Shown here: one piece after another, positions 17,433 through 28,320 of the stretch | Layout: the number at the start of each line of letters is the position of its first letter | Position numbering within the stretch: the first letter of the stretch is position 1 | Assembly (NCBI GenBank): GCA_031179165.1 | Contig: JAPSIC010000012.1 | Span: 1 to 40,800, forward strand | DNA length: 40,800 nucleotides | Reading direction: 5' to 3' | Source of the DNA: Brevibacterium sp. | GTDB lineage: Bacteria; Actinomycetota; Actinomycetes; Actinomycetales; Brevibacteriaceae | The notes under the pieces: generated by a model | What the model saw: only the letters and a program-made list of their open reading frames with translations | What the model was told of the DNA's origin: nothing | Database searches by the model: none | Position numbers and translations under genes: made by a program

Positions 17433-19871
17433 ATGTCAGAGAGCCTCGACGTCCGCGGCGTCCGCAGTGATGACCTCAGCCTGCCCGAGCCCACCCCCGC
17501 GAACCTGAGAAGGTCCCTGCTGCACCACCTGCAGTACACCGTCGGCACGAGCCCCGAGCACGCCTCGAGGCTGGATTGGCGCATGGCGCTGTCGCACACG
17601 GTCCGCGACCGCGCGGTCAGCCCCTGGTTCGCGTCGACGAGGCGCACCTGGGACGAGGATCGCAAACGCGTCTATTACCTGTCGATGGAGTTCCTCATCG
17701 GTCGTGTGCTCGAGGATGCCGCGATCAACCTGGGCCTGCGCGACGTCGTGTCCGAGGTTCTGGAGGACTTCGGCCTCAGCTTCGCCGACATCGCCGAGAA
17801 CGAACCCGATGCGGCTCTCGGCAACGGCGGCCTCGGCCGGCTCGCCGCCTGCTACCTGGAGTCGATGGCCACCGTCGGCTGCCCCGGCTACGGCTACGGG
17901 CTGCGCTACGAGCACGGCCTGTTCAAGCAGAGCTTCGAGAACGGCCGTCAGATCGAGACGCCGGAGAACTGGCTGGCCACCGACAACCCCTGGGACTTCA
18001 CCCGCCCCGAGTCGGCCTACCCGGTCGGGTTCGGCGGAGAGGTCACCGAGGAGGACGGCCGCCGACTGTGGCGTCCGCGCAGCCAGGTGCTCGCCGCGGC
18101 GCACGACACCCCGGTGGTGGGCTACGGGGGCAGGTGGGCGAACACCCTGCGCCTGTGGGCGGCGATGCCCGACGCCGACCTCTTCGACCTCGGCCGCTTC
18201 AACGCGGGCGAGTTCGCCGCCGCCTCGGAGCCCGAGGCGCTCGCCCGCAGTCTCACCCGCGTGCTCTACCCCAATGACACGACCGAGGGCGGCAAGCAGC
18301 TGCGCCTGTCACAGGAGTACTTCCTCACCTCGGCCTCGGTGCAGGACATCCTCCGCCGCCACCTCGCCGCGCACGACGACCTGACCCGACTGCCCGAATT
18401 CGCAGCGATTCAGATGAACGACACCCACCCGGCGATCGCCGGTCCCGAGCTGATCCGGCTGCTCGTCGACGAGCACGGCTTCGGCTTCGACCCGGCCGCG
18501 GAGATCGCGACCCGCGTGCTGGGCTACACCAACCACACCCTGCTGCCGGAGGCGCTCGAGCGCTGGACGGTCGGCCTGATGCGCCGCATGCTCCCGCGTC
18601 ATCTGCAGATCATCGAGGGCCTCGACACCCAGTTCGTCGACCTGCAGGCCGACCGGCCGGAACCGGCGCGGCTCATCGCCGACGACCAGGTCAACATGGG
18701 GGACCTGGCGTTCGCCACCAGCCACAAGGTCAACGGCGTGTCCGCGCTCCACTCCGACCTGGTCAAGCGGGATCTGTTCCCCGTCCACGATGCGCTGCAC
18801 CCGGACCGGATCGTCAACATCACGAACGGCATCACGCCGAGGCGGTGGCTCAGGCTCGCCAACCCGGCCCTGGCCGAACTGATCACCGACACGATCGGCC
18901 GGGGTTGGGAGACCGACCTCGACCGCCTGCGCGGGCTGGAGCCGCACGCCGACGACCCGAGGTTCCAGGAGGCGTTCGGCAGGGCGAAGGCCCGCGCGAA
19001 GGAGCACTTTGCGGGCTGGCTCGCCGCAGAGCACGACATCGAGGTGCCGACGGATGCGCTGTTCGACTCGCAGGTGAAGCGCCTGCACGAGTACAAGCGG
19101 CAGCTGCTCAACATCCTGTGGACCATCGCCCGCTACCAGCGGATCAAGCAGAATCCCGACGCTGACTGGGTGCCCCGCGTGAAGATCTTCGGCGGCAAGG
19201 CCGCTCCGAGCTACCACACGGCGAAGGCGATCATCCAGCTCATCAACGACGTCGCCGAGGTCGTCAACAGGGATCCCGAGACCCGGGACCTCCTGCGCGT
19301 CGTCTACCCGCCCAACTACGGCGTGTCCATGGCACAGAAGCTCATCCCCGCCTCCGATCTCTCCGAGCAGATCTCGACGGCGGGCATGGAGGCGTCGGGC
19401 ACCGGCAACATGAAGTTCGCCCTCAACGGCGCGCTCACGATCGGCACGCTCGACGGGGCCAATGTCGAGATCCGCGAGCAGGTCGGGGCCGAGAACTTCT
19501 TCCTGTTCGGCCTCACCACCGACGAGGTCGCGGCGCGCCGGGCCCAGCCCGAACACGCGCGCACCGCGATCCTGGCCAGCCGGCCGCTGCAGGATGTGCT
19601 GCAGGCCGTCGCGGAGGGCGCGTTCAGCCCAGACGACCCGCACCGCCACGGTGGGCTGGTCGATCTGATGTGGAACAGCGACTGGTTCCTCGTCGCCTCC
19701 GACTTCGACGCCTACGACGTCGCTCAGACCGAGGTCGACCGGGTCTACCGGGACCGCCACCGGTGGCAGCGGATGGCGATCCTCAACGTCGCGCGGATGG
19801 GCTTCTTCAGCTCTGACCGCTCGATCCGGGAGTACATGAGCAGGATCTGGGACATCACCCCGGCCCTGTAG
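17433..19871 (+). CDS. glgP: Glycogen/maltodextrin phosphorylase
   Basis: VYYLSMEFLIGR; ALGNGGLGRLAACYLES; PLP-site region EASGTGNMKFALNGALTIGTLDGANVEI. Confidence 0.95.
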   Translation: MSESLDVRGVRSDDLSLPEPTPANLRRSLLHHLQYTVGTSPEHASRLDWRMALSHTVRDRAVSPWFASTRRTWDEDRKRVYYLSMEFLIGRVLEDAAINLGLRDVVSEVLEDFGLSFADIAENEPDAALGNGGLGRLAACYLESMATVGCPGYGYGLRYEHGLFKQSFENGRQIETPENWLATDNPWDFTRPESAYPVGFGGEVTEEDGRRLWRPRSQVLAAAHDTPVVGYGGRWANTLRLWAAMPDADLFDLGRFNAGEFAAASEPEALARSLTRVLYPNDTTEGGKQLRLSQEYFLTSASVQDILRRHLAAHDDLTRLPEFAAIQMNDTHPAIAGPELIRLLVDEHGFGFDPAAEIATRVLGYTNHTLLPEALERWTVGLMRRMLPRHLQIIEGLDTQFVDLQADRPEPARLIADDQVNMGDLAFATSHKVNGVSALHSDLVKRDLFPVHDALHPDRIVNITNGITPRRWLRLANPALAELITDTIGRGWETDLDRLRGLEPHADDPRFQEAFGRAKARAKEHFAGWLAAEHDIEVPTDALFDSQVKRLHEYKRQLLNILWTIARYQRIKQNPDADWVPRVKIFGGKAAPSYHTAKAIIQLINDVAEVVNRDPETRDLLRVVYPPNYGVSMAQKLIPASDLSEQISTAGMEASGTGNMKFALNGALTIGTLDGANVEIREQVGAENFFLFGLTTDEVAARRAQPEHARTAILASRPLQDVLQAVAEGAFSPDDPHRHGGLVDLMWNSDWFLVASDFDAYDVAQTEVDRVYRDRHRWQRMAILNVARMGFFSSDRSIREYMSRIWDITPAL

Positions 19872-20009
19872 CCGCGCCTCCTCACCAGGCCTGGCAGGAC
19901 CGCCACGCGTTCCCGCCAGTTCCTTGCCGCGCTCACTCGTGCCAGGTGTTTCTGTGCGGCTCGGTTTCATGATTGGATTGAAGCAGAATGCTTGGACGAG
20001 GGAGTCGAG

Positions 20010-20213
20010 ATGCAAGATGGCCGTGGACCCGGGTCGGTGCTCGACGCGCTCGAAGCAGCACAGGTGGGCGAGGGAGCCCACCCGGATCCGTTCGCGGCGC
20101 CCGGGCCCGCTGACGAGGGCAGGCACGGCTTCCCCGTCGAGCGCGATTCGCGGTCGGCGATGCTCACATTTCCCCCGCTGTCAGCTATCAATCCTGTGGA
20201 GGACCGGTCATGA
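20010..20213 (+). CDS. Small uncharacterised ORF overlapping the glgC start (ATGA)
   Basis: [76 protein letters not shown]-like upstream; stop overlaps glgC ATG by 4 nt. Confidence 0.35.
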   Translation: MQDGRGPGSVLDALEAAQVGEGAHPDPFAAPGPADEGRHGFPVERDSRSAMLTFPPLSAINPVEDRS

Positions 20214-21505
20214 CCCCTCGAAATCACTCAGACAGCCCATCGGGCACGCATCTGCGACTCGGCAGTCAGGCCATGGCCTTCGTCCTGGCCGGCGGTCGAG
20301 GCAGCCGCCTGGAGGAGCTGACCGACAGACGCGCCAAACCCGCGGTCCATTTCGGCGGGAAGTCGCGCATCATCGACTTTCCGCTGTCGAACGCCCTCAA
20401 CTCCGGCATCCGCAAGATGGCGATCGCGACGCAGTACAAGGCGCACTCGCTGATCAGGCACGTGCAGCGCGGCTGGGGCTTCTTCCGCGCCGAGCGCAAC
20501 GAGTACCTCGACATCCTGCCGGCAAGTCAGCGCGTGGCCGAGAACAAGTGGTACCTGGGGACCGCCGACGCCGTCACGCAGAACATCGACATCGTCGACG
20601 ACTACCAGGTCAAGTACGTCGTCGTTCTCGCCGGCGACCACGTCTACAAGATGGACTACGAGATCATGCTGCACCAGCACGTCGAGTCCGGCGCCGATGT
20701 CACGGTCGGGTGCCTGACGGTGCCGCGTGAGGAGGCGTCGGCCTTCGGTGTCATGCACGTCGACGAGAACGGGCGGATCATCGACTTCCTCGAGAAGCCG
20801 GCCGACCCACCCGGTATGCCCGATGACCCGGGCATGGCCCTGGCCTCGATGGGCATCTACGTCTTCGACTGGGACTTCCTGCGCGACCTGCTGCTCGCGG
20901 ACGCCGAGGATACGAGCTCGAGCCACGATTTCGGTCATGACCTCATCCCCGCGATCGTCAAGAACGGCGGCGCGTACGCTCACAGGTTCAGCGAGTCGTG
21001 CGTCATGAGCGGGCTGGAGACCGAACCGTACTGGCGCGATGTGGGCACGATCGACGCGTTCTGGCGGGCCAACATCGACCTCACCGAGTTCGTGCCCGCA
21101 CTCGACCTGTACGACAACGAGTGGCCGATCTGGACCTACTCGGAGCTGACTCCGCCGGCGAAGTTCATCCACGACGACGAGGGGCGGCGCGGCCAGGCGA
21201 TCCAGTCGCTGGTCTCGGGCAACACCATCATCAGCGGCGCCGAGGTGCACAACTCCCTGCTGTTCACCGGAGCCCGGGTCCACTCGTTCGCCTCCCTCGA
21301 CCACGTCGTCTCCCTGCCCTACGTCGATGTGGGCCGCGGCGCCAGACTCACCAACGCCGTGCTCGACAACCGGGTCCACATTCCCCCAGGGCTCGTCGTC
21401 GGGGAGGATCCGGAGGAGGACGCGAAGTGGTTCCGGCGCACCAAGGACGGAATCGTGCTCATCACCCAGCCGATGCTCGACCACCGCGCCGCCTCCCTCG
21501 AGTGA
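20210..21505 (+). CDS. glgC: Glucose-1-phosphate adenylyltransferase
   Basis: [66 protein letters not shown]. Confidence 0.96.
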   Translation: MTPRNHSDSPSGTHLRLGSQAMAFVLAGGRGSRLEELTDRRAKPAVHFGGKSRIIDFPLSNALNSGIRKMAIATQYKAHSLIRHVQRGWGFFRAERNEYLDILPASQRVAENKWYLGTADAVTQNIDIVDDYQVKYVVVLAGDHVYKMDYEIMLHQHVESGADVTVGCLTVPREEASAFGVMHVDENGRIIDFLEKPADPPGMPDDPGMALASMGIYVFDWDFLRDLLLADAEDTSSSHDFGHDLIPAIVKNGGAYAHRFSESCVMSGLETEPYWRDVGTIDAFWRANIDLTEFVPALDLYDNEWPIWTYSELTPPAKFIHDDEGRRGQAIQSLVSGNTIISGAEVHNSLLFTGARVHSFASLDHVVSLPYVDVGRGARLTNAVLDNRVHIPPGLVVGEDPEEDAKWFRRTKDGIVLITQPMLDHRAASLE

Positions 21506-21656
21506 TCGCCTCGGCGCCGCCGCGCCACGACAGTGACAGCGGCGCTGGACCTCGCGGGCAGGCACGTCGAGGCGACGACCCGCGAATCCTGCCCCGGGTC
21601 ATCTCCGACCTGCGCCCACCGATCTCTCAGTCCACTCATTGTGAAAGGATCTGCCC

Positions 21657-23123
21657 ATGTCACACCGTCATCACCGGGTGCTGTCCGTGGCCTCGGAATG
21701 CGCGCCCCTGGTGAAGACGGGCGGACTGGCCGACGTGGTCGGGGCTCTGCCCGCAGCTCTGGCACGGCTCGGTTGGCAGTCGCGGATTCTCATGCCCGCC
21801 TACCCGGGCATTCTCGAGCAGGTCGACCGTTCGGAGGAGGCCTGGCGCGACGACGACCTCTTCGGCGGGCCAGCAGTGGTCCGCTCCGGCACCTGTCAGG
21901 GCCTTGACCTGCTCCTGCTCGATGCCCCGCACCTGTTCGATCGGCCGGGTGGCCCGTACACCGTCGATGGCCACGATCACCCGGACAACCCTGTGCGGTT
22001 CGCCGCCCTGTCCTGGGTCGGCGCCCAGCTCGCGATGCACGGCACCGTTGATCGCTGGCGGCCCGACCTCGTCCACGTCCACGACTGGCAGTCCGGGCTC
22101 GTGCCCTCGTACCTCAAGTACGCGGGCTCGGAGGTTCCGACGCTGCTGACGATCCACAACATCGCCTTTCAGGGTCTGTTCGGCCCCGACCAGCTCGACG
22201 ACCTGCACCTGCCGACATGGGATTTCCACCCGGAGGCACTCGAGTACCACGGGCTCGTGAGCACGCTCAAGGCCGGCATGGTGCACGCCTCCCGGGTCAC
22301 GACCGTCAGCCCCACCTATGCGGAGGAGCTGACCACCCCCGAGTTCGGCTTCGGCCTCGAGGGCGTCGCCCGGATGCGGGGCGACCGCGGCGAGATGCTC
22401 GGGATCCTCAACGGCATCGACACGAGAATCTGGGATCCGGCCGCGGATCCCGCTGTCCTCCCCTACTCCGTTGAGAACCCGAGGGCGAAGGCCGAGAACC
22501 GCCGCGCCCTGCTCGACGAGTTCTCGCTCGAGGAACCCGTGGGGCCGCTCGCGGTCGTCGTCACCCGACTGACGCATCAGAAGGGCGTCGACCTGCTGCT
22601 CGAGACGCTGCCCGGGTTCATCGAGGCGGGCGGGGCGGTCGTCGTGCTCGGCTCGGGCGATCCCGCCTACGAGCACGGCCTCGGCGAACTGGCGTCGCGC
22701 TTCCCGCGCTCGGTCGGGGTCCGGATCGGCTACGACGAACCGCTCAGCCACCGCATGTACGCGGGCGGCGATCTCGTTCTCGTGCCGTCGCGCTTCGAGC
22801 CCTGCGGCCTCACGCAGCTGTACGGACTGCGGTACGGAGCCGTGCCCGTGGTCGCCGCAACCGGGGGCCTGCGCGATACGGTCGTCGATGCGACTCCGGC
22901 GAACCTCGCCGATGGCACCGCAACCGGATTCACCTTCGGCGACTCCCGGCAGGGCGGCAGCATCGACGCGGGCGGTCTGAGCTTCGCCCTCGGGCGGGCG
23001 ATCGACATGTACGCGGACCGTGAGTCCTGGCTGCGCCTGCGCGAGACGGCGATGCGCGAACCCGTGGACTGGGGCACCTCGGCGGGCCGCTACGCGGAGC
23101 TGTTCGCCGAGCTGGTGCGATGA
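21657..23123 (+). CDS. glgA: Glycogen synthase (GT5, ADP-glucose type)
   Basis: RVLSVASECAPLVKTGGLADVVGALPAALARLGW; LVPSRFEPCGLTQLYGLRYGAVPVVAATGGL. Confidence 0.95.
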   Translation: MSHRHHRVLSVASECAPLVKTGGLADVVGALPAALARLGWQSRILMPAYPGILEQVDRSEEAWRDDDLFGGPAVVRSGTCQGLDLLLLDAPHLFDRPGGPYTVDGHDHPDNPVRFAALSWVGAQLAMHGTVDRWRPDLVHVHDWQSGLVPSYLKYAGSEVPTLLTIHNIAFQGLFGPDQLDDLHLPTWDFHPEALEYHGLVSTLKAGMVHASRVTTVSPTYAEELTTPEFGFGLEGVARMRGDRGEMLGILNGIDTRIWDPAADPAVLPYSVENPRAKAENRRALLDEFSLEEPVGPLAVVVTRLTHQKGVDLLLETLPGFIEAGGAVVVLGSGDPAYEHGLGELASRFPRSVGVRIGYDEPLSHRMYAGGDLVLVPSRFEPCGLTQLYGLRYGAVPVVAATGGLRDTVVDATPANLADGTATGFTFGDSRQGGSIDAGGLSFALGRAIDMYADRESWLRLRETAMREPVDWGTSAGRYAELFAELVR

Positions 23124-25267
23124 CGGACCCTGCTGACCGTCGCGAGGTCACAGCAGGCAGGGCCTGGCCCCTCGGGGTCACCGCCGACGAGTCGGGGGTC
23201 AACGTCGCGGTGTGGGCTCCGGAGGCCACCGAGGTGAAGCTGTGCCTCTTCACCGCCGGATGGCCCGACGAATCGGACGACGGCACAGGCGACTCGGAAT
23301 CTGTCACCGCCGACGCCGAGGAGCAGATCCCGCTGCCCTATCGCGACGGCGAAATCTGGCACGCACACGTCGCCGGGGTTCCCGTCGGAATGCGTTACGG
23401 GCTGCGGGTCGACGGACCCGACAGACCGGGCGAGGGCATGCGCTTCAACGCGCACAAGCTGCTGATCGACCCCTACGCGCGCATGCTCGATAGGCCGGTG
23501 CGCTGGGATCCGCTGATGTCGGGTGTCGAACCGGGCCCCGACGGCGATCCCGTCATGGACGTTCGCGACAGTGCCCCGGTGGTGCCCAAGGGCGTCGTCG
23601 TCGGTGCCGCGGCCGCTCCGGATCCGGCGGCGAACCGTCCGCATCACGCACTGGCCGACCTCGTCATCTACGAGACCCACCTGAAGGGGATCTCGGCGAC
23701 CCACCCCGACGTGCCCGAGGAGATCCGCGGCACCTACTCGGGCATGGCGCATCCGGCGATCATCGGTCACCTGACGTCGCTGGGGGTCAACGCGGTGGAA
23801 CTGCTGCCGGTGCAGGCCTTCCTCGACGATCGGCATCTCGTGGAGAGGGGCCTGACGAACTACTGGGGCTACCAGCCGATCGCCTGGTTCGCGCCCGAGC
23901 CCCGCTACGCCTGCCGGCTCCGGGACGCCGAATCCGAGCTGAGGTCGCTCATCCACACCCTGCACGAGGCCGGCATCGAGGTCATCGTCGACGTCGTCTG
24001 CAACCACAACGGCGAGGGCGACGAGCACGGTCCGACGCTCAGCCTCCGCGGCCTGCACAACACCGGCTACTTCCGGCTGCTCGACGACGGGCATCACCAC
24101 GTCAACGTCACCGGGACGGGCAACACTCTGCGGGTCGAGCACCCGATGGTGCTGCGCCTCGTGCTCGACAGTCTGCGTCACTGGGTGCAGCACTACGGCG
24201 TTGACGGGTTCCGCTTCGACCTGGCAGCGACCGTCGGCCGCACGGCTCACGGATTCGACCCGACGGGCGCCTTCTTCCAGGCGGTGCGGCAGGATCCCGT
24301 TCTCGCCGGCGTCAAGCTCATCGCCGAACCCTGGGATCTGGGCCCGGGCGGCTATCAGCTCGGGCACTTCCCGCACCCGTGGTCCGAATGGAACGATCGG
24401 TTCCGAGACGCAGTCCGGCGGGCGTGGCGCGGCGACCCGCTCGGACAGGTGGGGCTGCCCTCGGCGCTGCTCGGCTCGGCGAGCCTGTTCGACCGTTCGC
24501 ACCGGGACGCGACCGCCTCGATCAACTTCGTCAGCGCGCACGACGGTTTCACTCTCGCCGATGTCGTGTCGTACGCCCGGAAGCACAATGAGGCGAATCT
24601 CGAGGACAACGGCGACGGCCATGACGACAACCACTCCGACAACTTCGGAGTCGAGGGCCCCAGCGACGACGAGCAGGTGCGGTCCGGGCGCGCCCGTCGG
24701 GTGCGGGGAATGCTCACGACCCTGTTCGTGTCACAAGGGGTGCCGATGCTGCTCGCCGGCGACGAGATCGGCAACTCTCAGAACGGCAGCAACAACGCCT
24801 ACGCCCAGGACAACGACATCGGCTGGATCGACTGGTCGTCCCGCGATGCCGAGCTGCTGGACTTCGTGCGGCGGCTCATCGACGTGCGCGGTCGACTCCC
24901 CGTGCTGCGGCAGCGGACGTTCCGGCACGGTCACGAGCGCGGGGATGGCCGTCGGGACGTGGTGTGGCGCCGCGCGGATGGCGAGGTCCCGACCCCCGAG
25001 GATTGGCATGATCCCGATCTCCGGCTGATCGCCGCCGAGCTGCGCGGGGCGGCCGGTGATCCCGATGGAGAGGCGATCTCGGATGTCGTCTTCGTCGTCC
25101 TCAATGCCGGTGACGACGCCGATGTCCCCCTGCCGGACCTCGGCGCCGGGCGCTGGCGCATCGAGATCGACTCCGCCCGTCCCAATGACCGTGGCCTTGC
25201 GTCCGACTCCTACCCCGTCCTCGCCCAGTCGGCCGTCGTGATGTCGACGGCGGCAGGCCCCAGCTGA
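23120..25267 (+). CDS. glgX: Glycogen debranching enzyme GlgX
   Basis: N-terminal CBM48-like (PLGVTADESGVNVAVWAPEATEVKLCLF), GH13 motifs DGFRFDLA, LIAEPWD; ATGA overlap with glgA. Confidence 0.92.
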   Translation: MTDPADRREVTAGRAWPLGVTADESGVNVAVWAPEATEVKLCLFTAGWPDESDDGTGDSESVTADAEEQIPLPYRDGEIWHAHVAGVPVGMRYGLRVDGPDRPGEGMRFNAHKLLIDPYARMLDRPVRWDPLMSGVEPGPDGDPVMDVRDSAPVVPKGVVVGAAAAPDPAANRPHHALADLVIYETHLKGISATHPDVPEEIRGTYSGMAHPAIIGHLTSLGVNAVELLPVQAFLDDRHLVERGLTNYWGYQPIAWFAPEPRYACRLRDAESELRSLIHTLHEAGIEVIVDVVCNHNGEGDEHGPTLSLRGLHNTGYFRLLDDGHHHVNVTGTGNTLRVEHPMVLRLVLDSLRHWVQHYGVDGFRFDLAATVGRTAHGFDPTGAFFQAVRQDPVLAGVKLIAEPWDLGPGGYQLGHFPHPWSEWNDRFRDAVRRAWRGDPLGQVGLPSALLGSASLFDRSHRDATASINFVSAHDGFTLADVVSYARKHNEANLEDNGDGHDDNHSDNFGVEGPSDDEQVRSGRARRVRGMLTTLFVSQGVPMLLAGDEIGNSQNGSNNAYAQDNDIGWIDWSSRDAELLDFVRRLIDVRGRLPVLRQRTFRHGHERGDGRRDVVWRRADGEVPTPEDWHDPDLRLIAAELRGAAGDPDGEAISDVVFVVLNAGDDADVPLPDLGAGRWRIEIDSARPNDRGLASDSYPVLAQSAVVMSTAAGPS

Positions 25268-25277
25268 AAGGCACCTC

Positions 25278-27023
25278 GTGAGCCAGCCCTCCCCCACCCG
25301 CAGTCCCTTCCACCCGGCCGCCGCGACCGATGAGTGGTGGCGCAGCGCGGTCATCTACCAGGTGTATCCGCGGTCCTTCGCCGATGCCGACGGAGACGGC
25401 ATCGGCGACCTGCCGGGCATTGCCTCGAAGCTGCCGTACCTGCGCGAGCTCGGCGTGGACGCGGTGTGGATCTCCCCCTTCTACCCCTCTCCGCAGTCCG
25501 ACGCCGGCTACGACGTCGCCGACTACTGCGACGTGGACTCGCTGTTCGGGACCCTCGCCGACGCCGACGCGCTCATCTTCCGTGCCCACGACCTCGGGCT
25601 GCGCGTCATCGTCGATCTCGTGCCCAATCACACCAGCGACCGCCACCCGTGGTTCCGGCGAGCGCTGGTCGCGGAACCCGGTTCGCCCGAGCGGGACTGG
25701 TACATGTTCCGCGACGCGGATCCCGAGGATCCCGAGCGGCCGCCGAATAACTGGGAGTCGGTGTTCGGCGGGCCGGCCTGGTCGAAGTCGCCGGACGGGC
25801 AGTGGTATCTACACCTGTTCGACTCCTCGCAGCCCGACCTCAACTGGGAGAACCCGTGCGTGCGGGAAGCGTTCGAGGGTGTCCTGCGGTTCTGGCTCGA
25901 TCGAGGCGTGGACGGGTTCCGCGTCGATGTCGCCCACGGCCTGGTCAAGGCCGCGGGCCTGCCCGACGCCGCCCAGACGACCGAGGAGCTGCAGGGCGAG
26001 GGGATGGCGACCAGCGCCGCACCCTACTGGGATCAGGACGGGGTGCACGAGATCTACCTCGCCTGGCGCAAGGTGCTCGACGAGTACCCCAGCGATCGGG
26101 TGATGGTCGCCGAGGCGTGGGTGGAGCCCTATGCACGCATCGCCCGTTACGTGCGTCCGGGAGAGTTCCAGCAGGCGTTCAACTTCTCCTTCCTCGACGC
26201 GGCCTGGGACGCGAGCGCCCTGCGCGAGTGCATCGAGGAGTCGTTCCGCGCCAACGACGTCGTCGGGGCACCGACCACCTGGGTGCTGTCGAATCACGAT
26301 GTGATCCGACCTGCGACCCGCTTGGCCCTTGGTCCCGAGCACTTCGCGTCGCAGCTGGGAGCGCCGATCCCCGCCCCCGATCCCGCTCTCGGCGCCCGCC
26401 GCGCCCGCGCGGCGACCACGGCGATGCTCGCCCTCCCGGGCAGCGCCTACCTCTACCAGGGTGAGGAACTCGGTCTGTTCGAAGTGCTCGACCTCCCTGA
26501 GGAGGTGCGGCAGGATCCGACGTTCCATCGCACGAACGGCAGACGGCTCGGCCGCGACGGCTGTCGGGTGCCGATCCCCTGGCAGGCGGACGCTCCCGCT
26601 TATGGGTTCAGCGAGTCCGGAGCCGCGTGGCTGCCGCAGCCCGCGCGCTACGGCGACCTCGCCGTCGATCGGCAGGAGGGCAGATCCGGCTCTCATCTGG
26701 AACTCGTCCGGACCCTGCTCGCAATGCGCCGAGAGCGCGGCCTGGGCACGGGGTCCTTCGACTTCGTCGACCTCGGCACCGGGTCCGGTGCGGCTGCCGG
26801 GGCCGACGCCGTTGCCGAGTCCGGTGGCGCTGCCGGTTCCGGGGCGGCTGCCGACATCGTGGCGTTCGACGTGACCACCGCGGCCGGCACCACCCGCGTG
26901 GTGCTCAACCTCGGTGCGAGCGCGTGGCCCATTCCCGCGGATCACCGGGTCCTCGTGGCCAGCGATCCCACGGTCACCGACAGTGTGCCGACCGACCGCG
27001 TCGCCTGGTTCGCGATCGACTGA
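25278..27023 (+). CDS. GH13 alpha-glucosidase / alpha-amylase family enzyme
   Basis: WWRSAVIYQVYPRSFADADGDGIGDLPGIASKLPYLRELGVDAVWISPFYPSP; DLVPNHTSDRHPWF; DGFRVDVAHG; VLSNHDV. Confidence 0.92.
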   Translation: MSQPSPTRSPFHPAAATDEWWRSAVIYQVYPRSFADADGDGIGDLPGIASKLPYLRELGVDAVWISPFYPSPQSDAGYDVADYCDVDSLFGTLADADALIFRAHDLGLRVIVDLVPNHTSDRHPWFRRALVAEPGSPERDWYMFRDADPEDPERPPNNWESVFGGPAWSKSPDGQWYLHLFDSSQPDLNWENPCVREAFEGVLRFWLDRGVDGFRVDVAHGLVKAAGLPDAAQTTEELQGEGMATSAAPYWDQDGVHEIYLAWRKVLDEYPSDRVMVAEAWVEPYARIARYVRPGEFQQAFNFSFLDAAWDASALRECIEESFRANDVVGAPTTWVLSNHDVIRPATRLALGPEHFASQLGAPIPAPDPALGARRARAATTAMLALPGSAYLYQGEELGLFEVLDLPEEVRQDPTFHRTNGRRLGRDGCRVPIPWQADAPAYGFSESGAAWLPQPARYGDLAVDRQEGRSGSHLELVRTLLAMRRERGLGTGSFDFVDLGTGSGAAAGADAVAESGGAAGSGAAADIVAFDVTTAAGTTRVVLNLGASAWPIPADHRVLVASDPTVTDSVPTDRVAWFAID

Positions 27024-27144
27024 CCTCGGACCGGCTCAGCTGGGCCAGGGGCTCGATCAGGCTGGATGGCGGACCTGTTCACTCAGGCCGGTCGGAGAAC
27101 CGACCAGCTTGTCCGCGTCGCGGTCGGAGTCGGCCTTGATCGGT

Positions 27145-28320
27145 TCACGTCCGGGTCGAGACGACGGTGGCGGCGGTGAGCAGGGCGGCCATTGCGATCG
27201 CCATCATCGGGTAGCCGCCGAGGATCCCCGCCAACGCCGGTCCGGCCACCGGCGCCAGCGCCGTCAGGGCCGTGATCGGGGCGATGAAGACACCGTTGAC
27301 GGCGCCGAAGTTCGCCGTCCCCCACCGGTCGGAGACTGCGGTCGCCTGGAGCAGGGTGAGGCAGCCGCGTACACCGCCGCAGACCATGGCGATGCCGATG
27401 AGCAGCCACAGGGGCCCGGGCACGAACGCGAGCAGCCACAGTCCGGCAGCGCCGCAGGCGAAGAGAAGGACCATCCGCCCCCGGGCCGAGGTCCGCTTCT
27501 CCAGGCCCAGGTAGCCGAGCCGCCCGGCCACCTGACCGAACCCGACGAGTCCGAGGGCGACCGCCGCCAGTCCGAAGCCGCTGCCGCGGTGGATGAGCAG
27601 CGGGATGATGTTGATGGTGACGGCGAAGAGTGTGAACGTCGCCAGGGACATCGCGATCTGCATCAGGATGAACCGCGGAGTGCGGGTGATGGCACGGATC
27701 TGACCTCGCCGGTCAGTCGGCGAGGTGTCCTCCCTGCGCACGGCCGCCTCGTCGGTCCAGCGGCGATTGAGGAAGAGCGCGTGCATCGGCACCGCGAGCA
27801 GCGCGAGGATGCCGGCCATGATCACGTACGAGGTCCGCCACCCGAATTCGTCGAGGAGGAACGCGATGATCGGCGCGAACACGGTCGAGGCCAGGCCGCC
27901 GACCAGGGTCAGCATCGTCAGTGGCTTCACCCGCTCTGTCCCGTACCAGCGGGTGATGACGGCGAACGCCGGCGGATACAGGGTCGCCGACTGCGCGAAT
28001 CCGGCCAGCAGCCAGGCCGCGAAGAACACGGCGAGGTTCGGCGACCAGGCCACCAGCAGCAAGGCGAGCACCCCTATGAGCGAGCCCGTGGTCATGACGA
28101 TGCGCGGACCGTGCGCGTCGAGGACCCGACCGACCCGGATCCCGGCGAGAGCTGAGACGACGAGTCCGGCCGACAGGGCCGCGGTGATCGTCGTGTGGCT
28201 CCAGCCCGTGTCCGCGGCGATCGGGGTCACCGCCACCGGCAGCGAGTAGTAGAGCAGGCCCCAGCTGGCCAGCTCGGCGATGCAGAGCGCGAGCAGTCCG
28301 CCGCGCGGCCTGTCGGTCAT
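27145..28320 (-). CDS. MFS transporter
   Basis: LLALCIAELASWGLLYYSLPVAVTPIAADTGWSHTTITAALSAGLVVSALAGIRVGRVLDAHGPRIVMTTGS. Confidence 0.88.
   Translation of the reverse strand: MTDRPRGGLLALCIAELASWGLLYYSLPVAVTPIAADTGWSHTTITAALSAGLVVSALAGIRVGRVLDAHGPRIVMTTGSLIGVLALLLVAWSPNLAVFFAAWLLAGFAQSATLYPPAFAVITRWYGTERVKPLTMLTLVGGLASTVFAPIIAFLLDEFGWRTSYVIMAGILALLAVPMHALFLNRRWTDEAAVRREDTSPTDRRGQIRAITRTPRFILMQIAMSLATFTLFAVTINIIPLLIHRGSGFGLAAVALGLVGFGQVAGRLGYLGLEKRTSARGRMVLLFACGAAGLWLLAFVPGPLWLLIGIAMVCGGVRGCLTLLQATAVSDRWGTANFGAVNGVFIAPITALTALAPVAGPALAGILGGYPMMAIAMAALLTAATVVSTRT

Noticed and set aside
18309-20126. 605-aa minus-strand ORF opposite glgP
   Set aside because: Antisense shadow of a strongly conserved phosphorylase.
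23090-24634. 514-aa minus-strand ORF opposite glgX
   Set aside because: Antisense shadow; valine/arginine-rich with no domain signal.
26914-28155. 413-aa plus-strand ORF opposite the MFS gene
   Set aside because: Hydrophilic Gly/Asp/Glu/Arg-rich antisense of transmembrane helices, a typical artefact in high-GC DNA.
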